A DNA stretch of 64,000 nucleotides from Sphingobacterium allocomposti (GTDB taxonomy: Bacteria > Bacteroidota > Bacteroidia > Sphingobacteriales > Sphingobacteriaceae), in the NCBI RefSeq assembly GCF_008124885.1, contig NZ_VNHX01000011.1:1-64000 (forward strand). Direction: 5' to 3'. Shown here one piece after another: positions 10,003 through 19,163 of the stretch; the first letter of the stretch is position 1; every line of letters begins with the position of its first letter. The notes below the pieces were generated by a model. The model saw nothing but the letters and a program-made list of their open reading frames with translations, was not told the DNA's origin and did no database searches. A program made the position numbers and the translations under genes.

Positions 10003-10779
10003 CTAGTTTCGGGTTAATACGGAGATAACCGTAATGATTACACTCGCTACGGAAACAAAAATCGACGTGTTTTGTGTATACTTGGACGATTGAATTCGGG
10101 CACCATTGGGTTCCACATAAACCACATCATTCTGCGCTAAGTAATACGCTGGCGAGTTCAGTGCGTCGCGCTTGGTTAAATCCACACGAAACTCCTGCTT
10201 CTGCCCATTCTGCTCTCGTATCACCAAAATATTTTTCCGCACACCGTTGATGGTCAGATCACCGGCCAGTCCCAATGCCTCCAACAACGTGATGCGATCA
10301 TTATTAATTGTAAATGTACCAGGCGTCCGAACTTCTCCTAATACCGTTACACGAAAATTCCGGACTTCAATGCTAATTCCTGGATCAACAATAAAACGTC
10401 CGACCTCGCGACGTAGGAAGTCTATCGCCTGCGTACGGGTCTTACCTGCTAATTTGATTTTACCTAACTTCGGAAAATCGATTTCTCCGTTCACATCTAT
10501 AGCATACGTAGGAATAAAAGGATTTGTCGTCTGTAATGCTCCCATCTGATAAGGAGAGACTTGGTTAAAAGGCTGCGTAGCCCGCACATCATCCGCCGTC
10601 ACGGAAATGGTCAAGATATCCCCCGGCTGCAACTTTGGAGCATTAAGTTCATAAGAGGTATTTAATTCCACAGAGTCGGGTTGAAAATATACCAGATCTT
10701 TCCGGCTAGCACATGAGGTACACAACAGCACGGCCATAAGCACGAGCGATGTTATTCCTCCGAAGATACGCTTAGACAT
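10003..10779 (-). CDS. wza: Wza-like outer-membrane polysaccharide export lipoprotein
   Basis: 258 aa from the ATG at 10779. A longer in-frame TTG start at 10818 is unlikely because it would bury the signal peptide. MSKRIFGGITSLVLMAVLLC leads to a lipobox ending LCTSC, so this is a lipoprotein. The polysaccharide-export domain (KLQPGDILTISV through the GEIDFPKLGKIKL region) is followed by SLBB-type repeats (VTVLGEVRTPGTF). A C-terminal hydrophobic stretch (TSIFVSVASVIITVISVL) suggests a membrane-spanning tail, as in Bacteroidota Wza homologues. It acts with Wzc to move polymer across the outer membrane. Confidence 0.9.
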   Translation of the reverse strand: MSKRIFGGITSLVLMAVLLCTSCASRKDLVYFQPDSVELNTSYELNAPKLQPGDILTISVTADDVRATQPFNQVSPYQMGALQTTNPFIPTYAIDVNGEIDFPKLGKIKLAGKTRTQAIDFLRREVGRFIVDPGISIEVRNFRVTVLGEVRTPGTFTINNDRITLLEALGLAGDLTINGVRKNILVIREQNGQKQEFRVDLTKRDALNSPAYYLAQNDVVYVEPNGARIQSSKYTQNTSIFVSVASVIITVISVLTRN

Positions 10780-10893
10780 ATTTCTTACTTTTATATGAGA
10801 TGGCAAAAAGCTTTCCAAAATTAGCTTATTCCGAGCAAAAATAGTGTTTTTTCGTTAATGCTCGTTATTTAACACGAATTATTATGGGATAAG

Positions 10894-12033
10894 TCATACT
10901 TGACTAAAAAACTCTGCTATGATCCTTTTAACCCGGTCTTTCTCCTCTTCCGTCAAATTTGAACCTGAGGGTAAACAAAGGCCGTTATTGAACAAAGTTT
11001 CCGCTACACTCTTTCCATAATATGGAGTATCTTCAAAAACAGGCTGTAGATGCATTGGCTTCCACAAGGGACGGGACTCAATGTTATCTTCTAAAAACGC
11101 GAGGCGAAGATCCTCTCTTGTCTTTCCCAGTACGACAGGATCGATTACGATAGCTGACAGCCAATGGTTTGAAAAATAATCCGCTGACGGCTCTGACAGG
11201 ACCTGAACACCAGCCACTCCTTTAAGTAACCCTACATAGAAATCGTGCATCGCACGTCTTGCAGCAACACGCTCTACCAACACCTCCATTTGTCCGCGCC
11301 CAATACCTGCACAGATATTGGACATACGATAATTGTATCCAATATGCGAATGTTGATAGTGGGGTGCATCGTCTCGCGCCTGCGTAGAAAGGAAAACGGC
11401 TTTGTCTTTATCAGCTTCGGAATGACATACTAGTGCCCCCCCACCCGAGGTCGTTATAATCTTATTTCCATTAAAACTAAGTATTCCAAATCGCCCAAAC
11501 GTACCACAAGCCCTACCTTTATATGTGGATCCTAACGCCTCCGCAGCATCTTCTATCAACGGAATACCGAACTCTTCAGCTATTGAAAGAATTTCGTCCA
11601 TCTTCGCTGGCATGCCGTATAGATGAACAACGACAATCGCTTTTGGCTTCTTACCTTTCGAAAGTCGATCTCGGATAGCCTCGCGCAAATGGTTCGGACA
11701 CATATTCCAAGTATCACACTCCGAATCCACGAATACTGGAACCGCTCCCTGATAAGCAATCGGATTTGCAGAAGCGGAAAAGGTGATAGACTGGCAAACC
11801 ACTTCATCTCCATATCCGACGCCACATGCAATCAATGCTAAATGCAATGCCGCAGTGCCAGAAGATAGTGCCGCTACTTTAACGTCAGCCCCTAAGAAAG
11901 ATTCGATATCTTTTTCAAAGCCATTCACATTTGGTCCCAATGGTGCTACCCAATTTGCGTCGAACGCGTCGTGAATGTATTTCAACTCACTACCTCCCAT
12001 ATGTGGCGAGGATAGCCAAATTTTCTCGTTCAT
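10894..12033 (-). CDS. DegT/DnrJ/EryC1 aminotransferase, PglE-like
   Basis: 379 aa PLP-dependent sugar aminotransferase. FNGNKIITTSGGG contains the catalytic Lys that forms the Schiff base, and SSGTAALHLAL plus IEDAAEALGS are PLP-pocket motifs. Adjacent upstream genes are PglD-like and PglC-like. The trio resembles the bacillosamine pathway, in which PglE aminates a UDP-4-keto-6-deoxy-GlcNAc and PglD acetylates it. A dedicated PglF dehydratase is not visible, so the ketosugar source is unclear. The glycine codons in the active-site loop include a run of seven G on the coding strand. Confidence 0.85.
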   Translation of the reverse strand: MNEKIWLSSPHMGGSELKYIHDAFDANWVAPLGPNVNGFEKDIESFLGADVKVAALSSGTAALHLALIACGVGYGDEVVCQSITFSASANPIAYQGAVPVFVDSECDTWNMCPNHLREAIRDRLSKGKKPKAIVVVHLYGMPAKMDEILSIAEEFGIPLIEDAAEALGSTYKGRACGTFGRFGILSFNGNKIITTSGGGALVCHSEADKDKAVFLSTQARDDAPHYQHSHIGYNYRMSNICAGIGRGQMEVLVERVAARRAMHDFYVGLLKGVAGVQVLSEPSADYFSNHWLSAIVIDPVVLGKTREDLRLAFLEDNIESRPLWKPMHLQPVFEDTPYYGKSVAETLFNNGLCLPSGSNLTEEEKDRVKRIIAEFFSQV

Positions 12034-12050
12034 TTCCGTTTAACTTTATG

Positions 12051-12650
12051 CTATAATTCTTTCTGTTTTATAATCCTCCCCGGGTTGCCCACAACGGTCG
12101 CGCCGTCAGGTACATTCCGAATAACAACTGTACCCGCTCCCAGCGTACACCACTTTCCTACTTTTACACCTTGTATCACACATGCTCCGATCCCAACGTG
12201 TGTCCCCTCTCCTATTGTTACATTTCCGGCCAAAGCTACATTCGGCGACAGGTGTACATAATTTTCGACAACGCAATCATGATCAATTGAGGCATTGGTG
12301 TTTATGATACAATGTTTGCCAATAGTTACGTCAGCATTAATGGTGACACCGGCCATAATCACTGTACCTTCTCCAATGTCCCCTCGAATTGAAATACTTG
12401 TTCGTGGATGAATCAGTTTAACAAATTTATTGAAAAGTGACAATGCGAGCTTTTTCCGTGTCAAGTTGTTACCAATTGCTAACAAACAGCTTTCAGTCTT
12501 TTCGAGGGTAGCTACCACTTCATAACCTAGCAACTTCTCTTTCGTTGGTTCATCTTCGCAAAAGATAATATCGTCGTAACCGTTAAGTTCGGCTATTTCA
12601 GCAACCACTTTTGCGTGTCCGCCTGCTCCGTACAAAACTAGTTTACTCAT
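12051..12650 (-). CDS. Sugar O/N-acetyltransferase, PglD/NeuD family
   Basis: 199 aa from the ATG at 12650, giving MSKLVLYGAGGHAKVV, the typical nucleotide-fold start of the PglD/NeuD family. The 21-residue upstream extension overlaps the previous gene and is not credible. Hexapeptide repeats (GEGTVIMAGVTINADVTIGK to GAGTVVIRNVPDGATVVGNP) form the left-handed beta-helix acetyl-CoA domain. The His of DHDCVVENYVHLSPN is the likely catalytic base. The start overlaps the sugar-transferase stop by 8 nt. It probably N-acetylates the 4-amino sugar made by the neighbouring aminotransferase. Confidence 0.88.
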   Translation of the reverse strand: MSKLVLYGAGGHAKVVAEIAELNGYDDIIFCEDEPTKEKLLGYEVVATLEKTESCLLAIGNNLTRKKLALSLFNKFVKLIHPRTSISIRGDIGEGTVIMAGVTINADVTIGKHCIINTNASIDHDCVVENYVHLSPNVALAGNVTIGEGTHVGIGACVIQGVKVGKWCTLGAGTVVIRNVPDGATVVGNPGRIIKQKEL

Positions 12651-13254
12651 CGCTGTTTCCCTTAAACGGCTCCATAGTTGCCTGTCCTTCGGCGGAAATT
12701 CCTTCCCGAACAAATACCTTTTTTATCGTCAGAAAGAAAATTTTGATATCGAGGCCTAAAGACACATTATCAACATACCACACGTCATAATCAAATTTTT
12801 GTTCCCAAGATATGGCGTTACGCCCATTAACCTGTGCCCAACCGGTAATGCCCGGCTTCACTTCGTGCCTACGAGCTTGATGTACATTATACAAAGGTAA
12901 GTATTGTACCAGTAGCGGGCGTGGTCCAATCAACGACATATCGCCTTTCAACACGTTGATTAGTTGCGGTAACTCGTCTAACGAAGTCCTACGCACGAAA
13001 GCACCTATCGAAGTAAGCCGATCTGCGTCGGGTAAAAGGTTACCCTCCGCATCCTTTTTATCATTCATCGTCTTAAATTTAACGATTTTGAAAATTCTTC
13101 CGCCCTTCCCCGGGCGCTGTTGATAAAAAAAAGGCCGACCTTGATTAGCGAAAAAAAGGCCAATCGTGACGATGATAAAAATGGGGCTTACGGCCACCAA
13201 ACCAATTCCAGCCATTAAGACATCAACAATTCGCTTTATTATACTTTTATACAT
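12643..13254 (-). CDS. Initiating sugar-phosphate transferase (PglC-like)
   Basis: 203 aa. One N-terminal hydrophobic helix (residues about 12-34), then the bacterial sugar-transferase domain: KIVKFKTMN, RRTSLDELPQL with the catalytic Asp-Glu pair, and SLIGPRPLL. The short form without the extra WbaP membrane domain matches PglC-type monotopic phosphoglycosyl transferases. It should move a phospho-sugar from a UDP-sugar onto undecaprenyl phosphate, starting the repeat unit. It overlaps both neighbours (8 nt each), implying one transcript. Confidence 0.92.
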   Translation of the reverse strand: MYKSIIKRIVDVLMAGIGLVAVSPIFIIVTIGLFFANQGRPFFYQQRPGKGGRIFKIVKFKTMNDKKDAEGNLLPDADRLTSIGAFVRRTSLDELPQLINVLKGDMSLIGPRPLLVQYLPLYNVHQARRHEVKPGITGWAQVNGRNAISWEQKFDYDVWYVDNVSLGLDIKIFFLTIKKVFVREGISAEGQATMEPFKGNSDE

Positions 13255-14464
13255 TTCCGCACCGCCTCTTAATTAACCTATATGACTTTTCTACTAAGTA
13301 CTCCGCTCTCAATAATTTCACCGCGTTTTCGGCCATCTCTTGTAGGTCATCAACGTACAACAACCGGTATATTGCAGTTTGCATAGCTATTTGGTCTCCC
13401 GCTAACACTTTGTATCCGCATCTAGCTTGCTCGATTATGTCACCAATATCTGTATTGGGATCAGTAGCTGCTATAACAGGTTTTGCCATCTCTAAATAGG
13501 ACAAAAGCCTCGATGGAAAATTCGGAATTAAAAATTTCTTATCCAAAAAAATCAGGCCAACATCGCAGGCGGCCAATAGTCTATCATAATCGTCCTTTGG
13601 CAATCGTTGTAGCAACCTAGCATTTACTGGCTCATTTATATCGAACCATTGTTTTATCTTAGAAAATTCCGTTCCGTTTCCTACAACTAAGAAGAAGATT
13701 TTATCATCTTCTGTAGCAGTAATGGTTTCCATAAGAAAATCTAAACCCTGAGGTTTTCCGAGATTACCGCCGTAAACAAGAACCTTCTTATCTTCTGGGA
13801 TACTATATTTCCCTCGAATCTCGTTCTTTTCATCGGCTGAATACATAAATGAAATGGGCTCTATCGTATTGGGATTCACCTCAAGTTTCTCGGGAACAAT
13901 CTCAGGATTGTGTCGTAACACATAATCAAGATTTGCGGGAGACATACAACCAATAGTGTCTGATATTTGATATAGCGTCTTTTCCTTTCGCAGAAAGTAC
14001 CTGTGTATTATGCTACCCTCTTTAATCATGTCCATGTCTACAGCATTTTGAGGAAAAATATCTTTGAGTAACAAATACGTTCGAGCTTTATCTCTTTTCC
14101 GAACAAAATCAACAACACTAGCAAAAGTTATGGGAGGAGTAGAGTATAATATTAAATCAAATCGAATATTTGATAGATGTTTTTTTATCGCCCAAATGTA
14201 TTGATGCTCTATCGCAAGAGTGCCAATAGCCTTTTCAACCACATTAGTTTTTTGGATATTAAACGTTTTTACTTTTAAAATGGTTACCCCATTTTTAGAT
14301 TCAATTCTAGTCGGAATTCGCCGTCTTCTTTCGATAGGTGTTACGATAGTAACGTCATGGCCCTCGTCACGGAATTTGCGTAACAGGTCTTGGTATATCC
14401 CTCGCTCATCAATAGAATGGATCTCAACTAACGTCAAAAAAAGAACTTTCATCTGACTATACAT
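13247..14464 (-). CDS. wbuB: Glycosyltransferase family 4, WbuB-like (L-FucNAc transferase candidate)
   Basis: 405 aa GT4/GT-B protein. The N-terminal acceptor half begins MKVLFLTLVEIHS if the second ATG at 14452 is used; the first ATG at 14464 adds four residues. The donor half has VLVYGGNLGKPQGLDFL and a late FLIPNFPSRLLSYLEMAKPV stretch typical of GT4 donor binding. It directly follows capE-capF-capG, as wbuB follows fnlA-fnlB-fnlC in the E. coli O26 cluster, so transfer of N-acetyl-L-fucosamine is the best guess. The stop of capG lies inside its first codons. Confidence 0.75.
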   Translation of the reverse strand: MYSQMKVLFLTLVEIHSIDERGIYQDLLRKFRDEGHDVTIVTPIERRRRIPTRIESKNGVTILKVKTFNIQKTNVVEKAIGTLAIEHQYIWAIKKHLSNIRFDLILYSTPPITFASVVDFVRKRDKARTYLLLKDIFPQNAVDMDMIKEGSIIHRYFLRKEKTLYQISDTIGCMSPANLDYVLRHNPEIVPEKLEVNPNTIEPISFMYSADEKNEIRGKYSIPEDKKVLVYGGNLGKPQGLDFLMETITATEDDKIFFLVVGNGTEFSKIKQWFDINEPVNARLLQRLPKDDYDRLLAACDVGLIFLDKKFLIPNFPSRLLSYLEMAKPVIAATDPNTDIGDIIEQARCGYKVLAGDQIAMQTAIYRLLYVDDLQEMAENAVKLLRAEYLVEKSYRLIKRRCGNV

Positions 14465-15596
14465 CTTCTGACCATACTACTCGTTTGACGTAGTCCGTAT
14501 ACGACAAAATAATACGCACCACTTTTTCGGACACGTTGGGCATAGAATAATCGGCTACTTGGCGAAAGTTACGGTTTTCTCCGACCTGCTGTTTTAGTAC
14601 CTGTGTCAATCCTTGCAATACGCGTTCCGGCGACAAGCCGACCATCATAACAGAAGCTTCTTCCATCGCTTCTGGCCTCTCATGGGCCTGACGGATATTA
14701 AGCGCCCTGAAATTTAAAATAGAAGATTCCTCAGAAATTGTTCCTGAATCGGATAAAACTGCATAGGAACGCATTTGTAGCGCATTATAATCATGGAAGC
14801 CAAGAGGCTTTAGAAATTGAATTTCTGGACGCATCTGGATTTGCATCCTGTCAATCATGTTCCTTGTACGTGGGTGTGTGGAAACAATAACTGGATAGCC
14901 ATATTTTTCGGCAATTGTATTGAGCGAGTCCATTAACCCTCTAAAATTCTTTTCGTTATTGATGTTTTCTTCTCTATGCGACGAAACTACGAAAAACTGA
15001 CCCTCTTCTAGATTGAGTTTGGTCAGTACATCCGACGCCTTGATTTGCGGAAGATAATGATTCAATACTTCAAACATAGGTGAACCTGTTTTGATAATGC
15101 GATCAGCAGGCAACCCTTCTCGTAAAAGATATTCCCGAGCGATATCGGAGTAGGTCAAATTGACATCCGCCGTATGATCAACAATTTTGCGGTTCGTTTC
15201 TTCGGGAACACGTTGATCGAAACAACGATTTCCGGCTTCCATATGAAAAATCGGGATATGGCGCTTTTTCGCCGGGATGGCACATAAACAGGAATTGGTA
15301 TCTCCTAATACCAAGAAGGCATCCGGTTTCAACTCTTCTAGCAAAGGGTCAATTTTGATTAAAATATTGCCGACCGTTTCTGTCGCCGTTTTACCAGCCG
15401 CGTCCAAAAAGTAATCCGGTTTGCGTAGTCCGAGATCTTCAAAGAAGATCTGATTCAACTCATAATCATAATTTTGCCCCGTATGTACAATAACATGGTT
15501 TACGGCCTCTGAAGCATCTAATGCTGATAGAACTCTCGAAAGCCGAATGATCTCCGGACGCGTCCCCACGACCGTCATTACTTTTATTTTTTTCAT
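14457..15596 (-). CDS. capG: UDP-N-acetylglucosamine 2-epimerase family (CapG/FnlC)
   Basis: 379 aa, WecB fold. VVGTRPEIIRLSRVL at the N-terminus, HMEAGNRCFDQRVPEETNR (substrate loop) and SDSGTISEESSILN near the C-terminus are hallmark motifs. With CapE and CapF upstream this should be the last enzyme of UDP-N-acetyl-L-fucosamine synthesis, performing C2 epimerization of the L-talo intermediate. The start is clear and the gene overlaps the WbuB-like gene by a few bases. Confidence 0.9.
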   Translation of the reverse strand: MKKIKVMTVVGTRPEIIRLSRVLSALDASEAVNHVIVHTGQNYDYELNQIFFEDLGLRKPDYFLDAAGKTATETVGNILIKIDPLLEELKPDAFLVLGDTNSCLCAIPAKKRHIPIFHMEAGNRCFDQRVPEETNRKIVDHTADVNLTYSDIAREYLLREGLPADRIIKTGSPMFEVLNHYLPQIKASDVLTKLNLEEGQFFVVSSHREENINNEKNFRGLMDSLNTIAEKYGYPVIVSTHPRTRNMIDRMQIQMRPEIQFLKPLGFHDYNALQMRSYAVLSDSGTISEESSILNFRALNIRQAHERPEAMEEASVMMVGLSPERVLQGLTQVLKQQVGENRNFRQVADYSMPNVSEKVVRIILSYTDYVKRVVWSEDV

Positions 15597-15642
15597 ATTC
15601 TTTATGCCACGAAAGGCTTCTTATATCTTCTAATTAAATCAA

Positions 15643-16758
15643 TTATACTTCCAAAAAATAGGTATCTGGGTCTGCCGGATCATACGGTTCATTGATCCAA
15701 AAGCAGGTTATTAGCTCTACGTCTCCAATGTTCGTAATATTATGTGTATACCAAATGGGCATATCCACAAAAGATGGCTCTGTTCCGTCCAAGTAGAAGT
15801 CCATCACTTCATCTGTATCCATTTTCCGCAATTGAATACGCGCCTTTCCTTGGATGACCGCAAAGCGTTCGATTTTCCTCGTATGGAAATGATTACCACG
15901 GGTAATGCCGGGCACCGTTGTTGAATACGAGGACTGCCCACCAATACCCATCCGAATAATTTCCACAAACGTACCTCGTGGATCAGTATGTAATTGAAAC
16001 TTTCTTGGGTAGATCGCTTGATGGTCGATAAAAGACCGATACGTATTAAACAGGTTTAGCTCAAAGCGATCATGTAAAACGGGGATCTCCCCTTTATACA
16101 GATACAGGTCTCGAAAGTTTTCCAAAAGTTCCAAGACCTCGGAGACTTTCTTTGTCGCTGTGGACTGAACGGTATACAAGGGCTGATGGACTTTCTCCCG
16201 GATCTGCCGGATAATATCCTCCACAAGCTCTTGTACATAGATGAGATTCACGAATCCGTCGTTCGCGATTGTCGGTATTTCTCCATGTGTTAGCTGAAAA
16301 CAAAATGTAGCAATAAACGAATTGTAGAATGGCTTTCCAAACGCTCCAAACACATTTGGTATAAGTAATCCCGTTAGCTTACCTCCGTTTGCTTGTGCCC
16401 ATGAAATAAGCGCCTCCCGTCCCTCTTTTTTTGATCGGCCGTAGAGGTTGTCCCGCTCCTCTTGAGTAGAGGAAGACACAAGTACGTGAGCTTTTGAACC
16501 GGTTCTTTCAAGAGCAGCTATTAGCCTCCTAACCAGCTCCACGTTGGTCTCATAAATTACTTGCTCGCTTTCATGTCGATTCATGGCCGCCAGATGTACG
16601 ATCGTATCGCATTGGGACACAAATTGGTCTAATTTCTTCTCATCGTCGAAATATTCCTTTCGAAAATCTACCCGCACAAATTCGTCTGGGTAAAGCCCCA
16701 ATGTATTGTATAAATGGCGTCCGACAAATCCATTTTGTCCCGTTATTCCTACTTTCAT
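15643..16758 (-). CDS. capF: CapF-like bifunctional reductase/epimerase (UDP-FucNAc pathway)
   Basis: 371 aa, two domains. Residues 1 to about 245 form a short-chain dehydrogenase with GITGQNGFVG (NADPH loop) and SSSTQEERDNLYGRSKKEGR, where YGRSK is the YxxxK motif. Residues about 250-371 are a cupin with GNHFHTRKIERFAVIQGKA metal ligands. CapF epimerizes C3 in the cupin and reduces C4 in the SDR domain to give UDP-N-acetyl-L-talosamine. The domain order and length match Staphylococcus CapF. Confidence 0.92.
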   Translation of the reverse strand: MKVGITGQNGFVGRHLYNTLGLYPDEFVRVDFRKEYFDDEKKLDQFVSQCDTIVHLAAMNRHESEQVIYETNVELVRRLIAALERTGSKAHVLVSSSTQEERDNLYGRSKKEGREALISWAQANGGKLTGLLIPNVFGAFGKPFYNSFIATFCFQLTHGEIPTIANDGFVNLIYVQELVEDIIRQIREKVHQPLYTVQSTATKKVSEVLELLENFRDLYLYKGEIPVLHDRFELNLFNTYRSFIDHQAIYPRKFQLHTDPRGTFVEIIRMGIGGQSSYSTTVPGITRGNHFHTRKIERFAVIQGKARIQLRKMDTDEVMDFYLDGTEPSFVDMPIWYTHNITNIGDVELITCFWINEPYDPADPDTYFLEV

Positions 16759-16775
16759 TGTGTTTCCCTTGATTA

Positions 16776-17213
16776 TCAGATAGATATTACCGGCTTTCTA
16801 TTTATAAAATAATCCAATGGATAAGTATAATCATCGTGTGGCGCATTCTCTATTCCGTAATCCGAAAACACCAACAATTCAGAATTAGTCTCAAGTGCCT
16901 GAAAAGCTGTTCCATATCCTGTAGATAAGTGCAGTACTTTGTTTTCTTCAGCGTCTAATATTATTTTTTCTACGGGTAGTTCCGACGACGCCCGTTCCCA
17001 GTTATCAATCGCTACTAGATCCACTGCGAACTTACCGGATAGCACGTAAAACCAACGCTGTTCTAGACGATGCGCCCGCCAGCCTCGTACCAATTCCAAA
17101 TCACTATTCTTTATAATGTAAAAGCGTTTCACGGAAGACATGTCAAAGTCATTGACAAATCGAATTTGTCCCCGATGATCTTTGGCCGCCCCGCCTTGGA
17201 TAAACTCTATCAT
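16776..17213 (-). CDS. WxcM/FdtA-like cupin protein
   Basis: 145 aa from the ATG at 17213 (MIEFIQGGAAKDHRGQIRFV). A 15-residue upstream extension overlaps the capE end and is unlikely. GWRAHRLEQRWFYVLSGKFA and YGTAFQALE match the small cupins of the WxcM/FdtA group, which include dTDP-sugar 3,4-ketoisomerases and catalytically unassigned members. It sits between capE and capF, where classical capEFG operons have no gene. Whether it modifies the FucNAc intermediate or another sugar is unknown. Confidence 0.75.
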   Translation of the reverse strand: MIEFIQGGAAKDHRGQIRFVNDFDMSSVKRFYIIKNSDLELVRGWRAHRLEQRWFYVLSGKFAVDLVAIDNWERASSELPVEKIILDAEENKVLHLSTGYGTAFQALETNSELLVFSDYGIENAPHDDYTYPLDYFINRKPVISI

Positions 17214-17226
17214 AATAACGATTCTT

Positions 17227-18261
17227 TTAATAAGGGTATTGCATGACATCCTCACCAAATACTTCCCTGCGGATCAATGGCAGTTTTGAAATCAGCTTCT
17301 TCAAACCCTCAACACCTTGTTGTTCAGCATTGTGCGAGTGATAATCTTCTATTCTTGACACGTCCTTCTCGCCTTCTGAGAAGTATTTTGCATAATTTAA
17401 ATCGCGGTTATCCGCCGGCACCCGGTAAAAATCTCCCATATCTTCCGCCTTCAGCATTTCTTCACGAGTACACAGTGTTTCATACAATTTCTCGCCATGG
17501 CGTGTTCCAATAATCTTAATAGGTACTTCCCGGCCTGTTAATTCAATCAGCGCCTTAGCTAAGTCTCCTATAGACCCTGCCGGTGCTTTATTCACAAAAA
17601 GATCACCTGGGTTCCCGTGTTCGAAAGCAAAAAGGACCAGGTCCACAGCGTCCTCCAGCGACATAAAAAAACGGGACATATTCGGATCTGTAATAGTGAT
17701 AGGATCGCCTTTTTGAATCTGGTTCAAAAACAAAGGTATCACTGATCCGCGCGAGGCCATGACGTTGCCATAGCGTGTTAAACATACGACTGTGTCTTTT
17801 AAATTTCTTGACTCCGCTACTGCTACCTTTTCCATCATAGCCTTTGAAATGCCCATCGCGTTAATAGGATACGCAGCTTTATCCGTACTTAAACAAATGA
17901 CTTTTTTTACACTATTCGATGCCGCGGCGCGAATCACATTCTGCGTCCCTTCCACATTGGTTTTTACAGCTTGCATGGGAAAGAACTCGCATGACGGCAC
18001 CTGCTTTAGAGCTGCTGCATGAAAAATATAATCGACACCGCGGGTGGCGGGCTCAACAGACGAGTAATCTCGCACGTCACCGATATAGTACTTTATTTTA
18101 TCGTTTTTATACAAATTACGCATATCGTCTTGCTTCTTCTCATCGCGGGAAAAAACACGGATCTCGCTGAAGTGGTCAGTCTGTAGAAACCGATTTAAAA
18201 CCGCGGTCCCAAAAGAACCCGTTCCGCCAGTGATTAAAAGTACTTTATTAGAGATTTTCAT
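17227..18261 (-). CDS. capE: UDP-N-acetylglucosamine 4,6-dehydratase (inverting), CapE/FnlA
   Basis: 344 aa SDR. LLITGGTGSFGTAVLNRFL is the NAD(P) loop. YPINAMGISKAMMEK carries the MxxxK variant of the catalytic motif seen in CapE and FlaA1-type inverting dehydratases. First step to UDP-L-FucNAc: C4 oxidation, 5,6-dehydration and C5 epimerization of UDP-GlcNAc. Its start codon shares one base with the stop of the upstream hyaluronidase-like gene (TAATG). Confidence 0.93.
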   Translation of the reverse strand: MKISNKVLLITGGTGSFGTAVLNRFLQTDHFSEIRVFSRDEKKQDDMRNLYKNDKIKYYIGDVRDYSSVEPATRGVDYIFHAAALKQVPSCEFFPMQAVKTNVEGTQNVIRAAASNSVKKVICLSTDKAAYPINAMGISKAMMEKVAVAESRNLKDTVVCLTRYGNVMASRGSVIPLFLNQIQKGDPITITDPNMSRFFMSLEDAVDLVLFAFEHGNPGDLFVNKAPAGSIGDLAKALIELTGREVPIKIIGTRHGEKLYETLCTREEMLKAEDMGDFYRVPADNRDLNYAKYFSEGEKDVSRIEDYHSHNAEQQGVEGLKKLISKLPLIRREVFGEDVMQYPY

Positions 18262-19163
18262 TATTTGATATTATGTTTGCGCGTTTCTTTTAAATATGAT
18301 CTCAGAAGGCTGGTCTGATAGGAGCCTTTATCTTTTACCGTTTTATATTCGGCATTTATTTTTGGATACCTTTGCCTTCTTATGAAGTTAAATTCTTCAC
18401 TGTTCCACCAAATTATGCCCGTAATTTTTCTGCCTTGGAATGATACACTATTTATTATATTTAAATGAGCTCCAAAGTCATCCAATTTAATTAATTCGCT
18501 GTTGGTCTGATATCTGTGCCATATTAAAGGTAATACGTCTTTATTTAGTTCCGCCCCTAACTTTAATGATAAAAGAAGATGTTGCCTAATGTCTTCTTTA
18601 TACTTACTTTTATCGTTGCGGATAAACATATAGAGATTGGGGCAAATATAATCCATTTCGCTAAACAGAGATTTTAACTTAAGCATTTTGCCTGACCACT
18701 GCGCGTATGTATGGTTATTCAGCACTCTTACAGGCAACCCATAAAAGGACCATTTAATATTGGGACGCATCTTCTTGGCATCGCGGATACAAGTTATAAA
18801 CTCATTAAGAACCTCTTGATACCGCTGCCTAGAAACATTTCTTAACCCATATAGTATTTGAGCCTTCTCTCCCTCCCAATCCAATAACGCTAAGCCAGAA
18901 GCCATTTTATCAGGGATTCTCTTTTCGATGGATTTCTCCAAAAGTTGCCGCTTGTAATTTTGCTTGAGATCATGCGTAACAAAATCGTCCTGATAGAAAA
19001 CAATAGCTTCGGAAAGCTGATTCGACCTTACAAAGTTCACCTGAGCCGGATTCCGCTTTACCAAATTATTATCTTCCACCACGAAATAAAGCTTTTGGGC
19101 AAACGCCATGTCAACGAGTGCCAACGAGGCACTGATCAGTAAAAATATGCTTCTCATTTTCAT
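18261..19163 (-). CDS. Secreted hyaluronidase-like (GH56-like) glycosidase, putative
   Basis: 300 aa. Residues 1-22 form a signal peptide ending MAFA-Q, so the protein is exported. GLALLDWEGEKAQILYG (90-106) contains D95-W96-E97, resembling the D-x-E catalytic pair of GH56 hyaluronidases (IDWE). YICPNLY and ITGIIWWNSEEF could be further barrel strands. Length is short for GH56. It is coupled by TAATG junctions on both sides, in the middle of glycosyltransferase genes. A role in trimming or releasing the polymer is inference; the family assignment is by motif only. Confidence 0.55.
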   Translation of the reverse strand: MKMRSIFLLISASLALVDMAFAQKLYFVVEDNNLVKRNPAQVNFVRSNQLSEAIVFYQDDFVTHDLKQNYKRQLLEKSIEKRIPDKMASGLALLDWEGEKAQILYGLRNVSRQRYQEVLNEFITCIRDAKKMRPNIKWSFYGLPVRVLNNHTYAQWSGKMLKLKSLFSEMDYICPNLYMFIRNDKSKYKEDIRQHLLLSLKLGAELNKDVLPLIWHRYQTNSELIKLDDFGAHLNIINSVSFQGRKITGIIWWNSEEFNFIRRQRYPKINAEYKTVKDKGSYQTSLLRSYLKETRKHNIK

